64,000 bases of DNA from Quillaja saponaria (GCA_029379385.1 CM055608.1:23992350-24056349), one strand, 5' to 3'; shown: positions 34,298-46,112, counted from the stretch's first letter. A program made the numbers and translations. Notes: generated by a model not told the origin, from the sequence alone.

Positions 34298-35965
34298 ATG
34301 GCTGTAGCCATTGATCAACATCATGGTTTTAAGCCATTTAGCCAATCCCTAAATTGTAAACTCCAATCCTACACTCACCTTGATAACAATATTCTAGACA
34401 TTAGACAAACTAATTTTTCCAACTCCTTAAAACAAGCATTTGAAGCTGCAAATATTCACCGCAGCTTCTCCACTCCATGCCTACCTCTAACCACTTCTGT
34501 GGAGGAAGAGTTTTATTCTAATCCAAGGATTAAGGTTGTTGGTGGCCATGGGGCTCCTACTATACGTGCTCTTGTTCTTGAGGTTGCCAGAGCTATGGCC
34601 TCTGGTGTTGATCCACTACCAGTGTCAAGTGGCCTAGGTGGTGCCTATATCTTCCGCAGCCAAAATGGTAATAATATTGCTGTGGCAAAGCCTGCAGATG
34701 AAGAACCTTTAGCCTTCAATAACCCAAAAGGGTTTGGGGGTCAGATGATGGGCCAGCCTGGCTTGAAACGCTCGGTTAGAATAGGTGAAACTGGGATTCG
34801 TGAATTGGCTGCTTATCTCCTTGACTATGGTGGGTTTGCTGGTGTGCCTCCGACAGCCTTAGTCAAACTGTGCCATTCTGCATTCCACGTCAGTGATGAA
34901 GCAGCAATTCCAGCTATACCCAGTAAAATTGCCTCACTCCAATGTTTTGTTGATCATAACTTCGATGCAGGTGAATTGGGTCCTTCCTGCTTCTCAGTTG
35001 CTTCAGTTCACCAGATTGGGATTTTGGATTTAAGACTCCTAAATCTTGACAGGCATGCAGGAAATATGCTTGTCAAGAAAAATGATCACGAGTCTTATAC
35101 TACTGGAGTTTATGAGCTTGTTCCAATAGACCATGGGTTTTGCCTCCCTGAGTGGTTGGATGATCCTTACTTTGAATGGCTGCATTGGCCTCAAGCCTCA
35201 GTTCCTTTTTCTGAGTCAGAAAATGAGTACATATCCAAACTCGACCCTTTTGAAGATGCAGAGCTTGTAAGAACTGAGCTGCCCTTATTAAGGGAGTCCT
35301 CTGTCCGGGTTCTTGTTGTCTGCACTATTTTTCTGAAGCGAGCTGCTGCCGCCGGCCTTTGTCTTGCTGATATAGGTGCAATGATGACTCAAGAGTTCTG
35401 TGGTGGAGAAGAAACACTGAGTGAATTAGAAACTATCTGCTCACAAGCCAAGGCTAATCTCCGTTGCATCCCCTTTATTAACGGCAAACACTCAGAAGAA
35501 ACTGAAAAGGAGTTTAAAATGTTTCAATTTGAGGGTGAAAATAAAGATTACGTCTGTAAGGTTTTTGATCTTCCTTCACGCTTACAGATCCATCATGAGG
35601 TACCCCAGCCATCAAAACTGTTAAGGTTTTCATCTGCCGGATCAATTAATAGACTGGCTGAACCAGTATTGTCTCCATTGTATGAGGAAAATTATAATGA
35701 AAACAAGGATGTTTTCACAGAGAACACCAAAGACAATGATGGAAGCAATGACAAGTGTGATAAACATGTGGAAGGTGGTATGGTAAAGAGCATGAGTTTC
35801 TCAGTGCAAAACTGGAATTGTGAAACTGGTGGAGTTTCATTTGGGGACATGAACGGAGTTGAATGGGAATTGTTTCTGGAGATGTTTGAGAAGCTATTGC
35901 TTGATGTTTTTGAGGACAAAAGAAGTATGAAGTTGAAGCAAAGGTCCACTTCCTGCAAATTCTGA
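34298..35965 (+). CDS. Phosphatidylinositol 4-kinase gamma-type (PI4K-gamma 1-like)
   Basis: Single-exon CDS of 555 residues. The PI3/PI4-kinase fold starts at about residue 90. Visible parts are the Gly-rich segment SGLGGAYIF (111-119) with the probable ATP-binding lysine in VAKP (131), the catalytic loop LNLDRHAGNML (248-258, Asp251 and Asn256), and the metal-binding IDHG (277-280). No ubiquitin-like repeats precede the kinase domain, unlike some plant gamma isoforms, which matches the gamma 1/2 subgroup. The C-terminal 150 residues are acidic and Ser/Asn-rich. The family is type II-like; some plant members phosphorylate proteins rather than lipid, so lipid kinase activity is not certain. 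An in-frame ATG at 34283 would add five residues (MRFFE); MAVAID is preferred as the family-like start. Located just after DPE2, the order I recall from Arabidopsis chromosome 2. Confidence 0.93.
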   Translation: MAVAIDQHHGFKPFSQSLNCKLQSYTHLDNNILDIRQTNFSNSLKQAFEAANIHRSFSTPCLPLTTSVEEEFYSNPRIKVVGGHGAPTIRALVLEVARAMASGVDPLPVSSGLGGAYIFRSQNGNNIAVAKPADEEPLAFNNPKGFGGQMMGQPGLKRSVRIGETGIRELAAYLLDYGGFAGVPPTALVKLCHSAFHVSDEAAIPAIPSKIASLQCFVDHNFDAGELGPSCFSVASVHQIGILDLRLLNLDRHAGNMLVKKNDHESYTTGVYELVPIDHGFCLPEWLDDPYFEWLHWPQASVPFSESENEYISKLDPFEDAELVRTELPLLRESSVRVLVVCTIFLKRAAAAGLCLADIGAMMTQEFCGGEETLSELETICSQAKANLRCIPFINGKHSEETEKEFKMFQFEGENKDYVCKVFDLPSRLQIHHEVPQPSKLLRFSSAGSINRLAEPVLSPLYEENYNENKDVFTENTKDNDGSNDKCDKHVEGGMVKSMSFSVQNWNCETGGVSFGDMNGVEWELFLEMFEKLLLDVFEDKRSMKLKQRSTSCKF

Positions 35966-36564
35966 GGAATGTGGTGCAGGAAAGGTAACAAAACCGCTGC
36001 TAATTGTATATAGCTTGAAGTAACTGTACATTATTGCCGTATGAACCTAGTGTACATTGTTGTATGCTATAATCCTGTAGGACACCTGATGGAAAAGAGA
36101 TTGGTGCTATGCCATCCTCTCCATTTTATATTCACTATTTTCACTATAGCTGTACGCTGATATAGAATTTTTTTCATTTTGTAATGGTTTATCTTCGGAT
36201 GTATTCCAATTGTTAATAGTACTGTTGGTCGTTGGATCAATAATTTCTTTTTCCCTGTAAATCATATGTCAAAAAAACTGTCTAAAGAAGTTTCCACTAA
36301 TTTACTGAGAATTGTTTCTAGAAACAATTTTTAGATGTACAGTGACTTGGTGAAGCAGTTTAGTGACTATTGGATACAAGTATAATTTTATAACTTGGAA
36401 AGGCAAAAACGCAACATATGACGTAGAAGTTCGGCCCCTCACACATGGCCCACCTATGCATGTTACTGCCGATTCTCTGCCCTCGTAAAAGCTTTCAACT
36501 TTGAGTCAGATTTCCCAAATTTCCAATTCCAAAATCCCCATCTCTTAGTTCTGCAAAATCCACC
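35966..36564. other. Intergenic: PI4K 3' UTR and exonuclease gene promoter
   Basis: AT-rich 3' UTR features up to about 36200. 36390-36420 has a TTTATAAC word that may serve as a TATA box for the next gene, about 175 bases before its ATG. No gene seen. Confidence 0.4.
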
Positions 36565-37200
36565 ATGTCCATCAGCATAGTTGATTACGGCGTTCCAAAT
36601 GGCACCCACAACGTCTACGATGTGACCTTCTATTCCGACACAATCCACACATTGGTCACTAATTCTCCATCCATGGTCGACTCCTGGATCTCTGAAATCG
36701 AGTACGTACATCGAAGAAGACTCAACCGTTTAATCGTCGGATTTGATGTCGAGTGGCGCCCCAACTTTAATCGCAACATTCAAAACCCAATCGCCACTTT
36801 GCAGCTTTGTGTGGGTCGTCGCTGCCTCATTTTCCAACTCCTTCACTCCGCAACAATCCCTTATTCTCTTACTGGATTTCTGGGCAATCCGAATCATACA
36901 TTCGTGGGTGTTGGGATTCAATCGGATGTGGAGAAGCTCAGGGAGGACTATTGGTTGAATGTGGCTACAATTGTTGATGTTCGTGTTTTGGCAGCTGAGA
37001 AGTTAGGTGTGAGTGATCTGATGAAGGCCGGGCTCAGAACTTTGGCAATGCAGGTGCTCAATAAGGACGTTCCGAAGCCGAAGAGGGTTACCCTCAGTAG
37101 GTGGGACCATCTTTGGCTTAATTTGGAGCAGGTACAGTATGCTTGCATTGACGCATTTATTTCTTTTGAGATTGCTAGGAGATTGTATGCAGGGGCCTAG
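36565..37200 (+). CDS. 3'-5' exonuclease, Werner exonuclease-like (RNase D fold, DEDDy)
   Basis: Intronless, 211 residues, essentially one exonuclease domain. The DEDDy residues are visible: Asp61 and Glu63 in FDVEW (motif I), Asp121 in VGIQSDVEKL (motif II), Tyr192 and Asp196 in YACIDAF (motif III). These bind the two metal ions that remove nucleotides from a 3' end. No helicase, HRDC or targeting sequence is attached, like the small plant-specific 'RNase H-like superfamily' proteins related to the WRN exonuclease. The natural substrate (DNA or RNA) is unknown. All catalytic residues are intact and the length is normal for the small plant type. The ATG in CCACCATGTC context is the first in frame. 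Confidence 0.92.
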   Translation: MSISIVDYGVPNGTHNVYDVTFYSDTIHTLVTNSPSMVDSWISEIEYVHRRRLNRLIVGFDVEWRPNFNRNIQNPIATLQLCVGRRCLIFQLLHSATIPYSLTGFLGNPNHTFVGVGIQSDVEKLREDYWLNVATIVDVRVLAAEKLGVSDLMKAGLRTLAMQVLNKDVPKPKRVTLSRWDHLWLNLEQVQYACIDAFISFEIARRLYAGA

Positions 37201-40200
37201 TAATTTAGTTTAATGGCGTTTCTGGAGGGTGTTTGAAATGGAAAGGAATGTGAGGAAGATTTGGGCTTAGTTGGTCTTTGTCATGCTATATGAATTATGT
37301 ATAGGGATTTGGGATTTTTATACTAGTGTAATGTAATGCATTCAATATGCGGCAGATTCTAGGCTTATATGCTTGGATAGCCTTATTCTCTGTTTTGAAC
37401 TCCTCCTTTGAATATGATGGCTTGATGTGCTTATATTGCATATGCTACTGACTGTCTTGCTTTCTTGTTTAGAACTTGAGTATGAGTTCTTATTGGACTA
37501 TTTGTATATGGTATGCTGACGTAGGACAGCTTAGCGGAATAAGAGATTGGATTTTTGGCTGTGTTATTTTAGAGGCAGCAAAGGTACCTAGAAACTGGGG
37601 CTAGGGTTGGGGGCTGATATGGAGGCAAATAAAGGGAAGAGGGAGCAAAATGGGATCTGCCAAAGCGGGTGTGATTGAATAATGCCTAGCTTTAGGTTTT
37701 TTGAATTAAGAGGTAGTAGAATAGAGAAGAGAGATAACATAGGTATCACACACATAGACATTAGTTCCTTAGTGTCACAATCCAAGTTTGTTAGTACATG
37801 TCACACATGGCCGCTTGCCTTGTGATGTGCACCACAGGGAAGTTTGACATGAGGCTTGACATATGGTATTTTTTTAATTAGCTTTGTACCAATTGACATG
37901 TGAGGCTTGTCACATGGTATTTTTTTTAAGCCATTGTTGATCGTTTTTCAATTATTGAGAAGTTGAAGCCCTTTATTGCAAATTCTGTGATAGTTGCTTT
38001 GTTGTTGCCCATTTGCTTACTTTGTTGCGCATTAACCTTGTGGGTTGACACCCAATGGACATTTCAAAAGCTGATTTGCTACCCACGAGGGGATAGCAAG
38101 TGCTACATCGGAGTCTTTGCATGCTAGCAAAGTCAACCCGTGACACTTAGGCAGCGCACTTGGGGATCTCGTTGTATCACACAACAAATTCCTGCAAAAG
38201 CTATCATTCAATAATCATGACTGCCAAATAAGAAGTAAATGGATACCTTTAGTTAGGCAACCTAATAGCATTGTATTTATAGCCTTTTGAATACCCAAAT
38301 AATATAATTATCTAATTATAATTAACTCAACAAAATATGTATTCGATCCTAAATTACTAATTACTAAAAGTCTAATTCTGAAATGACTAAAGATTACCGC
38401 AATATATCACATATTGCACAGTTAAATTAAAATTCTCATTTTCATTTATCATCAAAATAATCTCTTCTTCAATCTCCATCTGATGCTGAGGTTCAGCTGT
38501 CATGCAGACTTTCCTCTTGACAGTGTTGGATGACTGGAAACACATGTATTTTTGGTTGTTAATGTGCAACTATAAACTATTGTTGGTTTGGGTTGCTCAT
38601 AATGATTGTATTTGTGGCTACAGCAGGTTATGGTAGGAAAGATTTAGAAATGATAGCTGTATGGTCTGAACTGAAGAGTGCTAAATTTTGCGGGAGAGAG
38701 TTGTTAATTGTACATGGAATGTCTAGCATGAGTAACGCAAGCTGCTCCCATATGTGCAGACCTACACACACGACTTGTATTTATCAACCCTCTTTTGCAT
38801 GGTGGAATGGGAGTTATTGTGCTTGTAGGGCTAGTTGAGTGCTAGAGGTTGGCATCGTTGTGTTGTCCTAATGTGTTATTGTGTTGTCCTAATGAGGCGC
38901 AACATTGGTCATTAACCAAAAAGATGAGGCCACAGAGGCGACGGAAACTCATGGTATTTTTAGTGATAGAAATGACTGTATGTGAAAAGAGATTTCAAAG
39001 TTTTGCTTGTAAAAAATGTGGTGCACAATGGTGCTTAGGAAGAGGAAATTTAGTCACAGCTTTTTGTTGTGGGGTGAGGATGAGGGCTTGAGGGATGGCT
39101 TTGGTCTGTGTTATTTATTGTGCTTTGAATATGTGTTTTTCATGTGGACGGGAGCCCTATTGGTTGTGGACTTGTACTTTGCATGTTTGGTCCCTTTCCT
39201 CTATGGCTCCTTTGATTAATTTATATCTATAGTATTATAATATAACTTTTACTCTAATACCAGGAAAATAAGTTATTGATAAATCATCAATCTATCATCT
39301 TGTTACATCACTCATATATATATTTACATTTTTTTAAACTCTTAAATTTCTTTTTTTTTTTATCCCTCCTTATTTACAGAATACTTATTACTTACACACT
39401 CAAAAGAAAAGTTTTCTGAGGAGTAAAAAACATTTACGTCGGCGGAAATTCCCACAAACAATCCATTTAATTAACCCATTGATATGGGATCCTTTACTGC
39501 TCACCCCGATCTTCTTCCCTCTACTCCCTCTTCGTCTCTCAATACCTATACCTAACAACCAAAAATATAACTTATAAAATACATGAATTAGTTTATTCAT
39601 TCAATCCGGTTCCATTATAAATGAAAGTGTCTTAATTTCAAGAAAGAATATATCAAAATTATTATAATCACTAATTTCTTGTTTAATTTTTTAAATTATT
39701 TTGTTGGCTGCTTATATTTTAGGATTGATCAATGGTGCAAAAATAACATAATGACATTTAATAATTTAGAACAACAATTAATATTATACCATATTGTAGG
39801 AAATTTCTTGCTTAAATGGAAAAGTTAACTTCATAATTAAAATTAATATTAAAAAATTTATATAAAAAAACATTTCTTAAAAAATTAAAAATTCATAATA
39901 TATAATATAATTGTTACTGATGATATATTCACACATTAGTTATATATGCTAACACAAACTAATATTTTATGTTTCTTGCCAATACTAATTGTACCTTAAA
40001 AATAAATAATAAAAACAAATCATTAATGCAATAATAAATCTCAAAAAATATATAAACTATAAAAATTTTAAAATAAAAATAAAATAATCTATGCATGTCA
40101 TGAATACATATAATATAGTTTATTATTCTCCATCTTAGAGAATAAACATATGTGCAGCAAAGTGTGGCAATACCTTAGCCACTCTCTCTGATAGTTTATG

Positions 40201-41148
40201 TTCTGTTAATATTGCCCCATAAAAGTACCTCCAAAACACTCCATGGGAATGGATTGCATCCTCTCTTTAAAAGTAGACCTTGTAAACACAAACTGTCATC
40301 TGCAAACTCTTGGTTCATGCATTTTCCAATATACATGTTATTTACAAACACAAATTAAGTTTTCCTATTGTCTTAGGTTTAGATTGAATTTTGCCTACTT
40401 CGGATCTGATCATTTTTAGAATTAATCGAGTTTAACAAATTTACATAAAATTGAATCTAATCAAATCACAATGACAATTGTCATGCCTTCAAGCAAATAA
40501 CTTCGAATCAATTTCAAGTAATCTGTAATAGTGACATACAAATCTCAAGATTTGAAGACCATCTAGCTAGCCATGACCAAACTAAACCATTTTTCCATTG
40601 CAAATAACACAAACACAGAAAAAAATTAAATAAATTATTTGCAATAATAACATATTTTCAACGAATAATTGCCTAGATAAGATATGAATTTAGCTTTCCA
40701 ATCATCGTTCTCCATCTTTATTTCCAACCCAACAGTTTTAGAATCATCACCCTCCATCAGCATGCAAATTCTACATATGAACCACCGAAAACATCAAAAT
40801 AGATAAAAAAATTTCAATTTTAGTTTCAAATAATAATTTGTTAAGAGAAATTTTTTATTGACTTATATGTAATGTAAAGCTTCTACTATATTAGCAATGT
40901 AGAGAATTACAATATTGACAGTTAGTTGTGTGGTACTAAAAATCTAATATTCTTGATTGGAGAAAGGAGATACGTTTACATTTGAAAGGCATGAGGCATT
41001 AGTCGTACATGTTGCTCTGTGCTGGGTAAAGGATTTTGAGAGTTTGAGGAGAAAGAAAGTGTGTGGATACGAAAAGGAGACGATTAAAGTTGAAGAAGAA
41101 GAGTTAACTATCATTTGAGTCACTTATCTTTCTTTTTTTATACCTTTT
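37201..41148. other. Long gene-free stretch
   Basis: Holds the exonuclease 3' UTR, then non-coding DNA. 37840-37930 has a near-direct repeat (GACATGaGGCTTGaCATATGGTATTTTTTT, then GACATGTGAGGCTTGTCACATGGTATTTTTTT). 38030-38180 is GC-richer and has the feel of a transposon fragment but shows no identifiable domain. 38590-39220 has short frames (80 codons or fewer) with no recognised family. 39230-40130 is very AT-rich. No gene supported. Confidence 0.45.
37845..37930 (+). repeat. Short imperfect direct repeat (about 44 bp x 2)
   Basis: A 'TTGACATG..GGCTTG.CA.ATGGTATTTTTTT' sequence occurs twice, separated by 'AATTAGCTTTGTACC'. Non-coding. Confidence 0.65.
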
Positions 41149-41916
41149 GAGTTACTTACTTTTCTTTTTTATATTGTTTGAGGTACTTCATCAAAAACAA
41201 ATTACTATAGTCACAAAAAAGTAGTGACATGATAATTTTTTTGCACATAGTAAATTTTTTTTTCCCTATTTCTTCTATATATATAATTTTTATTTTTCAG
41301 TATTTTCTAAGATATTTCTCAAAATTTATTATTGATGAGCATCCACTGCATCATTTTTTTTCCCTATCTTAACTTAATTATTTTACAAAAAATTTAAAAT
41401 ATATATTGGATAACATCAATTACATGATTGTTTTTCTTTTTCTAAATTTTTAAAATATTTTTTTGATGTTATTCACCATGAAACAAAATTATATATATAT
41501 ATATATATATATATTTAATTTTCACAAGATTCGTAAGTTTTGTCTCATAATAGGTAATAATAAAAATAAATTTAAATGAAAAGACAAAAGAAAATAAATA
41601 TCACATTAGTTGATGCTCTTTAATATTCATCTTCGACATTTAATTAGTGGAATAACTAGATAAATGTTAGGAAAAAAAAAAAAACTAGATTAAGAAGGAA
41701 AAAAAATTAGAATGATGTGAAAAAATAAAATAAATTATCATGTCGCTATTTTTCAATGACTTAAATGTTAGGAAAAAAAACAAAAACCTAGATTAAGAAG
41801 GAAAAAAACATTCGAATGATGTGAAAAAAAATAAATTATCGTGTCGCTATTTTTCAGTGACTTATTTGTTTTTTGATTAAGTGTCTTAGATGATATAAAA
41901 AAGATGAGTGTTTGCT
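41149..41916. mobile_element. Foldback/MITE element with about 85-bp terminal inverted repeats
   Basis: The left arm (41149-41239: gagttactta...tttttatat.gtttgagGTACTTCATCAAAAACAAA...GTGACATGATAATTT) pairs with the reverse complement of the right arm (about 41833-41916). The interior is AT-rich, with an (AT)n run at 41490-41514 and a 101-bp tandem duplication. No coding capacity, so non-autonomous. Confidence 0.6.
41662..41863 (+). repeat. 101-bp tandem duplication inside the foldback element
   Basis: 'AAATGTTAGGAAAAAA...GATTAAGAAGGAAAAAA' through 'ATGTCGCTATTTTTCAATGACTT' at 41662-41762 is repeated, with few changes, at 41763-41863. The second copy includes the inner part of the right terminal repeat, so the duplication copied that terminus. 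Confidence 0.8.
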
Positions 41917-42363
41917 TTGAGAGAGAGTCTTAAATTGGACCAAAGATGAAATCAGGGCTGAACTGAAATAAATTTGAAATATTTATAAGAAGTCAATTGT
42001 ATCATTTTTAAATTTAAGAATGAAATTAAGATCTAAAGTAAATTATAGTGACCAAAAATATAATTAATTTTAAAGTTTGTATAATAAATTAACTTTGCTT
42101 ACTTTTTATTCATAAACGGTATTATAATAAAGTAGTTAGAGTGAAAGTAGACTTTAAAAGAGTAGGATGAAATAAGTTCATAATTAATTAATTATAAGTT
42201 GTTGAACAATCTATAACTAGATAAGTTCACTGTGTAATTCAAACCAACAACACTGACACAAAGACAACAGTTGCAAACATTCTAAAATACTTAAAACAGA
42301 AACAACTACAATGATCAAAGACACTTAATTAGCACAACTACAACATAGACAAACCCATCATTA

Positions 42364-43458
42364 TTACTTAAGGGAAAGGGTCAAATCCAGCCCATCGGAG
42401 ATAGGCTGCTGGCGGTTCCACGGCCTAAAATACCCAAGGCCAGTAGCGAAGCTTGTTCTCTCCGCCGCAGTAGCAGGTGGTGAAGAAAAATTAGAAGCCC
42501 CAAAAACACCAGCACCAGCACCACCAAATCCAAACATATGATCCCTATGATTCATCAACCCGGTCATGTCCTGATCTCGCCTTTGCAGTAATCCACCAGC
42601 AGCAGTTGCACTTGCATGACTAGCAAACCAATTGTTATAATAAGAATTATAATTGTTCAACCTGTCACTTGCACCCCAATTGTCATAAGAATTATAATTG
42701 TTCAATGGATTCAGACCCAGAGTTGGGTTAGTCAATTGATTCAAGAATCCATGGGTTGGGTTATTACCCAAAGTAGTCAAGCCTCCATGGCTTGAGTTAT
42801 TAGCCAAAGTAGTCAAGCCTCCATAATTACCTAGCTTAGCCAAAGTAGTCAAGCCTCCATGGCCACTATAATTACCTAGCTCTGATCCTCCAGGACGAGG
42901 CAAATTGGAAAGAGTACTAGTAGTCATTTGATGCATCAAATTTGAGTGCAGATGACAATTACGACAATGAAAACATAATGTTGTTCCCAGCATGGGTGAA
43001 GAATATGGATACATAGCATCCATTTTAAGTGCTTCTTTTTTCATCTTTAATATCTTACGCTCTCTTCGATGGGCATTCTGATGTCCCCCTAAGGCTTGTG
43101 AAGTTGGGAATCTCTGAGAACAAAATGTGCAAGAATAATCTTGCCTCTCCTCTACGACAGGATCCTCATCATGATCATTATTAACACCATTAGGAACATC
43201 ATCATCATCATGTTCACGTATTTCTCCTTCTTCGGTACTAGAGGAGAATTCACAACGTTTTGAAGGAGGAGGAGACACAGAAGTAGCATGAGGTGGTCGG
43301 ATCAGAGCATGTAAATGTAAATGTAAATGATCTGACTCATGATTTTGATTAGGCTGAGACTGAGACTGAGGCTGAGGCTTCAAAGAGGGTGATTCCTCTT
43401 GAAGCTTTCTTTTTAGCTTTCTGTCTTCAACACCACCAACAGAAATTCTATCAGACAT
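42364..43458 (-). CDS. Single C2H2 zinc-finger protein with EAR repression motif
   Basis: Intronless, 364 residues, probably a nuclear transcriptional repressor. A basic stretch DRKLKRKL (12-19) is a likely nuclear signal, followed by Gln/Ser- and His/Leu-rich segments and an acidic run (EHDDDD, 82-87). One plant-type finger has Cys110, Cys113, His126, His130 with the invariant QALGGH (121-126), the DNA-contact helix of this plant class, followed by a basic RRERK tail. The C-terminus LDLTLSL is a textbook LxLxL EAR motif that recruits TOPLESS co-repressors. Between them is an Asn/Gly-rich region with three GGLTTL repeats (about 203-233). Relatives include KNUCKLES and ZFP-type proteins; which orthologue cannot be told. 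No frame damage seen. Confidence 0.9.
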   Translation of the reverse strand: MSDRISVGGVEDRKLKRKLQEESPSLKPQPQSQSQPNQNHESDHLHLHLHALIRPPHATSVSPPPSKRCEFSSSTEEGEIREHDDDDVPNGVNNDHDEDPVVEERQDYSCTFCSQRFPTSQALGGHQNAHRRERKILKMKKEALKMDAMYPYSSPMLGTTLCFHCRNCHLHSNLMHQMTTSTLSNLPRPGGSELGNYSGHGGLTTLAKLGNYGGLTTLANNSSHGGLTTLGNNPTHGFLNQLTNPTLGLNPLNNYNSYDNWGASDRLNNYNSYYNNWFASHASATAAGGLLQRRDQDMTGLMNHRDHMFGFGGAGAGVFGASNFSSPPATAAERTSFATGLGYFRPWNRQQPISDGLDLTLSLK

Positions 43459-43534
43459 TTTGGTGATTCTCTGAGTTATGAAATATGAAATTTTATAGAT
43501 TAGTTTGTGAAAATTTTTGAGGACTAAGGGATGA

Positions 43535-43542
43535 TATTTATA
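43535..43542 (-). promoter_or_regulatory. TATA box for the C2H2 gene at 42364-43458
   Basis: Reads TATAAATA on the minus strand, about 77 bases upstream of the ATG. Spacing is normal for a short plant leader. Confidence 0.5.
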
Positions 43543-44318
43543 AGGAGGGAATTAAATTTTCCATCTTCATAAATAGGGAAGGGTATCAGAACCTAATTAA
43601 TGAAAATTGCATAATTAAAACATGGTAAGGCATTTAAAGGTGATAAAAATGAAGGTTGAAAGAGGTCTTAAATGTATAAGAATTCATGAATGATTTAAAT
43701 CTTCATATTACAACTCAAGTTTTTTGTCCTATTGAAAATTAAGGAGGAACAAATATCATATTAATTCTTTCTTTATTTTGTATAATAACAGATTTAGTTT
43801 CCTTAATTGTATCATGCTGATAATACTAATTAATGACAAGAGCATTTATTATTTATTCTTAGACATAGATGTAATTAAGATGTAGCATTATTGACCCATA
43901 GAAATACACATCAATTTGAGTTGAATATGGTCATGGAAGATTAATGATAATAGTCATTTTGTTATAGCATATTAGATTTGGTTATGAACATGCATCTACA
44001 ATATTAGTGCGATTAATTCCTGTTAAATATAGGACTGGAGATTAGAATGATTACTAATTACGTACTAATTGCTTTTTCCTTTTTTCAGTAAAAAAATTAT
44101 GTGTGGGTGCATGTAATTGCATATGAAAGCAAACATGATAACGTTTGACCAGCCATGGAGATTTTTCCTTCAATTGTTAAGGCTATTTCCTTATGGTTTT
44201 CTCCATCTTTGCATAAGATTGCTTCCTAAGGTTTGAAAAATGGCTTCCTTCTTCTCAAGTGGTGGCAACTGAAATACTTTGGAGTAGTAAGAAGGATTAA
44301 AGAATTTTAGGCTATAGA
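43543..44318. other. Upstream region of the minus-strand C2H2 gene
   Basis: AT-rich DNA with no gene; presumably promoter DNA, ending where the CACTA element begins. Confidence 0.4.
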
Positions 44319-45102
44319 CACTACAATAAAATACATTATCTGCGTCTGTCAAATACAAACATAGAAGATCAAAATATAGATGTAGATAATAAACTGTATT
44401 TGTCACCAGATGCAAATAAATAGATGCAGTAATCCTAGATTCAGATACTATTTTCTATGTCTGTACAGATGCAAAACTTATTTATGTATATGTAGACGCA
44501 AAACTTATTTGCATTTGTCTTTCTGCGTCTACTAGATAGACGTAACTTGTAGATGCCAATACTTAGTTGTCACGTATCAGAGTCTAGCGTCCAAATGCTA
44601 AAATGCAGATGCAGATACAATTGTGTTTGCACTCAAATATAGAAAAACAAACACACTATTTTTTTTTATTGTTTGAATTTTATTTGCCTTTGCAAATAAT
44701 TATAATGTGGATGGAGATGTTGAAAATAATTTAATTATTTTATTTTTAATTGATTTTTAATTTTATACTTGTAAATACCTGCTTCAAAAGAATTTTTTAT
44801 ATTTAAATTCAAATTTTACATAAATAAAAAAATATTATACAAAAATCATCGTAATTATATTCATTTACAATAAATAATTAATGAAAAAGAATCTAAAAAT
44901 TCTCATATTCAAATCTTAAGTCTTCGTTATCTCAAGCTTGTTCGTTAACTTGATTGAGGTATGAAGGCCAGGATGTAGGTGGTGAGACTTGAAATAATCA
45001 AATAAATATGTTATAAGTTATACTTAAATTAATATGCATATAAACTAAAACTCTAATTAAATAACTTGGACAAATTAAGCAAAATTTTCAATTTTTTTTA
45101 CC

Positions 45103-46112
45103 TTAAAACTCAAATATTAGCTTACTATCCTAACTATTGATCCAAATAGATTTTCATTTTTTCTTATAGGTTTTATTTGTCCTCGCGTTATGCTCGTACT
45201 CCCAAAATCAGAAACGAACTTGTATTTGACTGTTTTGTCCCATGGACACGAGTTTTCAAAGTTTTTATCTTAAAACTCAAAGTTTGAGTTATTTTATAAC
45301 CATTGATTTAAATATTTTTTTGTTTCTTCCTATAGATCTTATTTGTCCTTACAGTTGTGCTGATACTCTCAAAATCCAAAATGGACATATATTTGACTGG
45401 TTTACCCCTCGAACCCAAACTTGGCAAATTTTTGCTTGAAACTCAAAATTTGGCCTAATATCCTAACCATTTAACCAAATAGATTTATGTTTCTTCCAAC
45501 AGGTCTTATTCTTATTCATTCCCATAGTCGTGCTGGTACTTTCAAAATCCAAAACAAATTTGTATTTGACCATTTTGCCATCCAAACCCAAACATGACAA
45601 CTTTTTTCCTTAACACTCAAAGTTTGGCTTAATATTCCAACCGTTGATCCTAAATAGACTTATATTTATTTTTAAAGGTCTTATTAGTCCCAAGGTTGTG
45701 CCGGTATATGAAATCCAAAACAGACTAGTATTTGACTCTTTTGCCCCTTAAACCCAAACGTAGCAAGTTTTTGTCTTAAAACTCAAAATTTGGCCTAAAA
45801 TTCTAACTATTGATCCAAATATATTTCAATTTTTTAGTACATGTCTTATTCATCCCCATGGTCATGCCAGTATTACCGGAATCCTAAACATACTAGTATT
45901 TGACCATTTTGCCCCTCGAATCCAAATTTGATAAGTTTTTGCTTGGAAACTCAAAGCTTGGCCTAAAATCCTATCTGTTAATCCAAATTGATTTCTGTTT
46001 TTTTCTATAGGTCTTAATCATCCCCACAGTCATGTCAGTACTACCAGAATCCTAAACGGACTATTTACTAATTTTCTTCCCTAAACCCAAACTTAACAAG
46101 TTTTTGCATTTA
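45103..46112 (+). repeat. Tandem array, about 6 units of about 168 bp
   Basis: Landmark 'TATTTGAC' recurs near 45223, 45390, 45563, 45729 and 45897, with a sixth degraded copy near 46062. Each unit runs through 'CTCAAA.TTTGGC.TAA.ATCCTAAC', 'GATCCAAATAGATTT', 'AGGTCTTATTCATCCC' and 'CAAAATCCAAAA'. Units differ at many positions, so the array is old. It lies inside the CACTA element. Confidence 0.85.

Noticed and set aside
36463..37148. Several frames opposite or overlapping the exonuclease gene
   Set aside because: They lack any family features, whereas the 211-residue frame keeps all DEDDy residues.
38030..38180. GC-richer patch as a transposon or gene fragment
   Set aside because: No coding frame, inverted ends or known motif could be supported.
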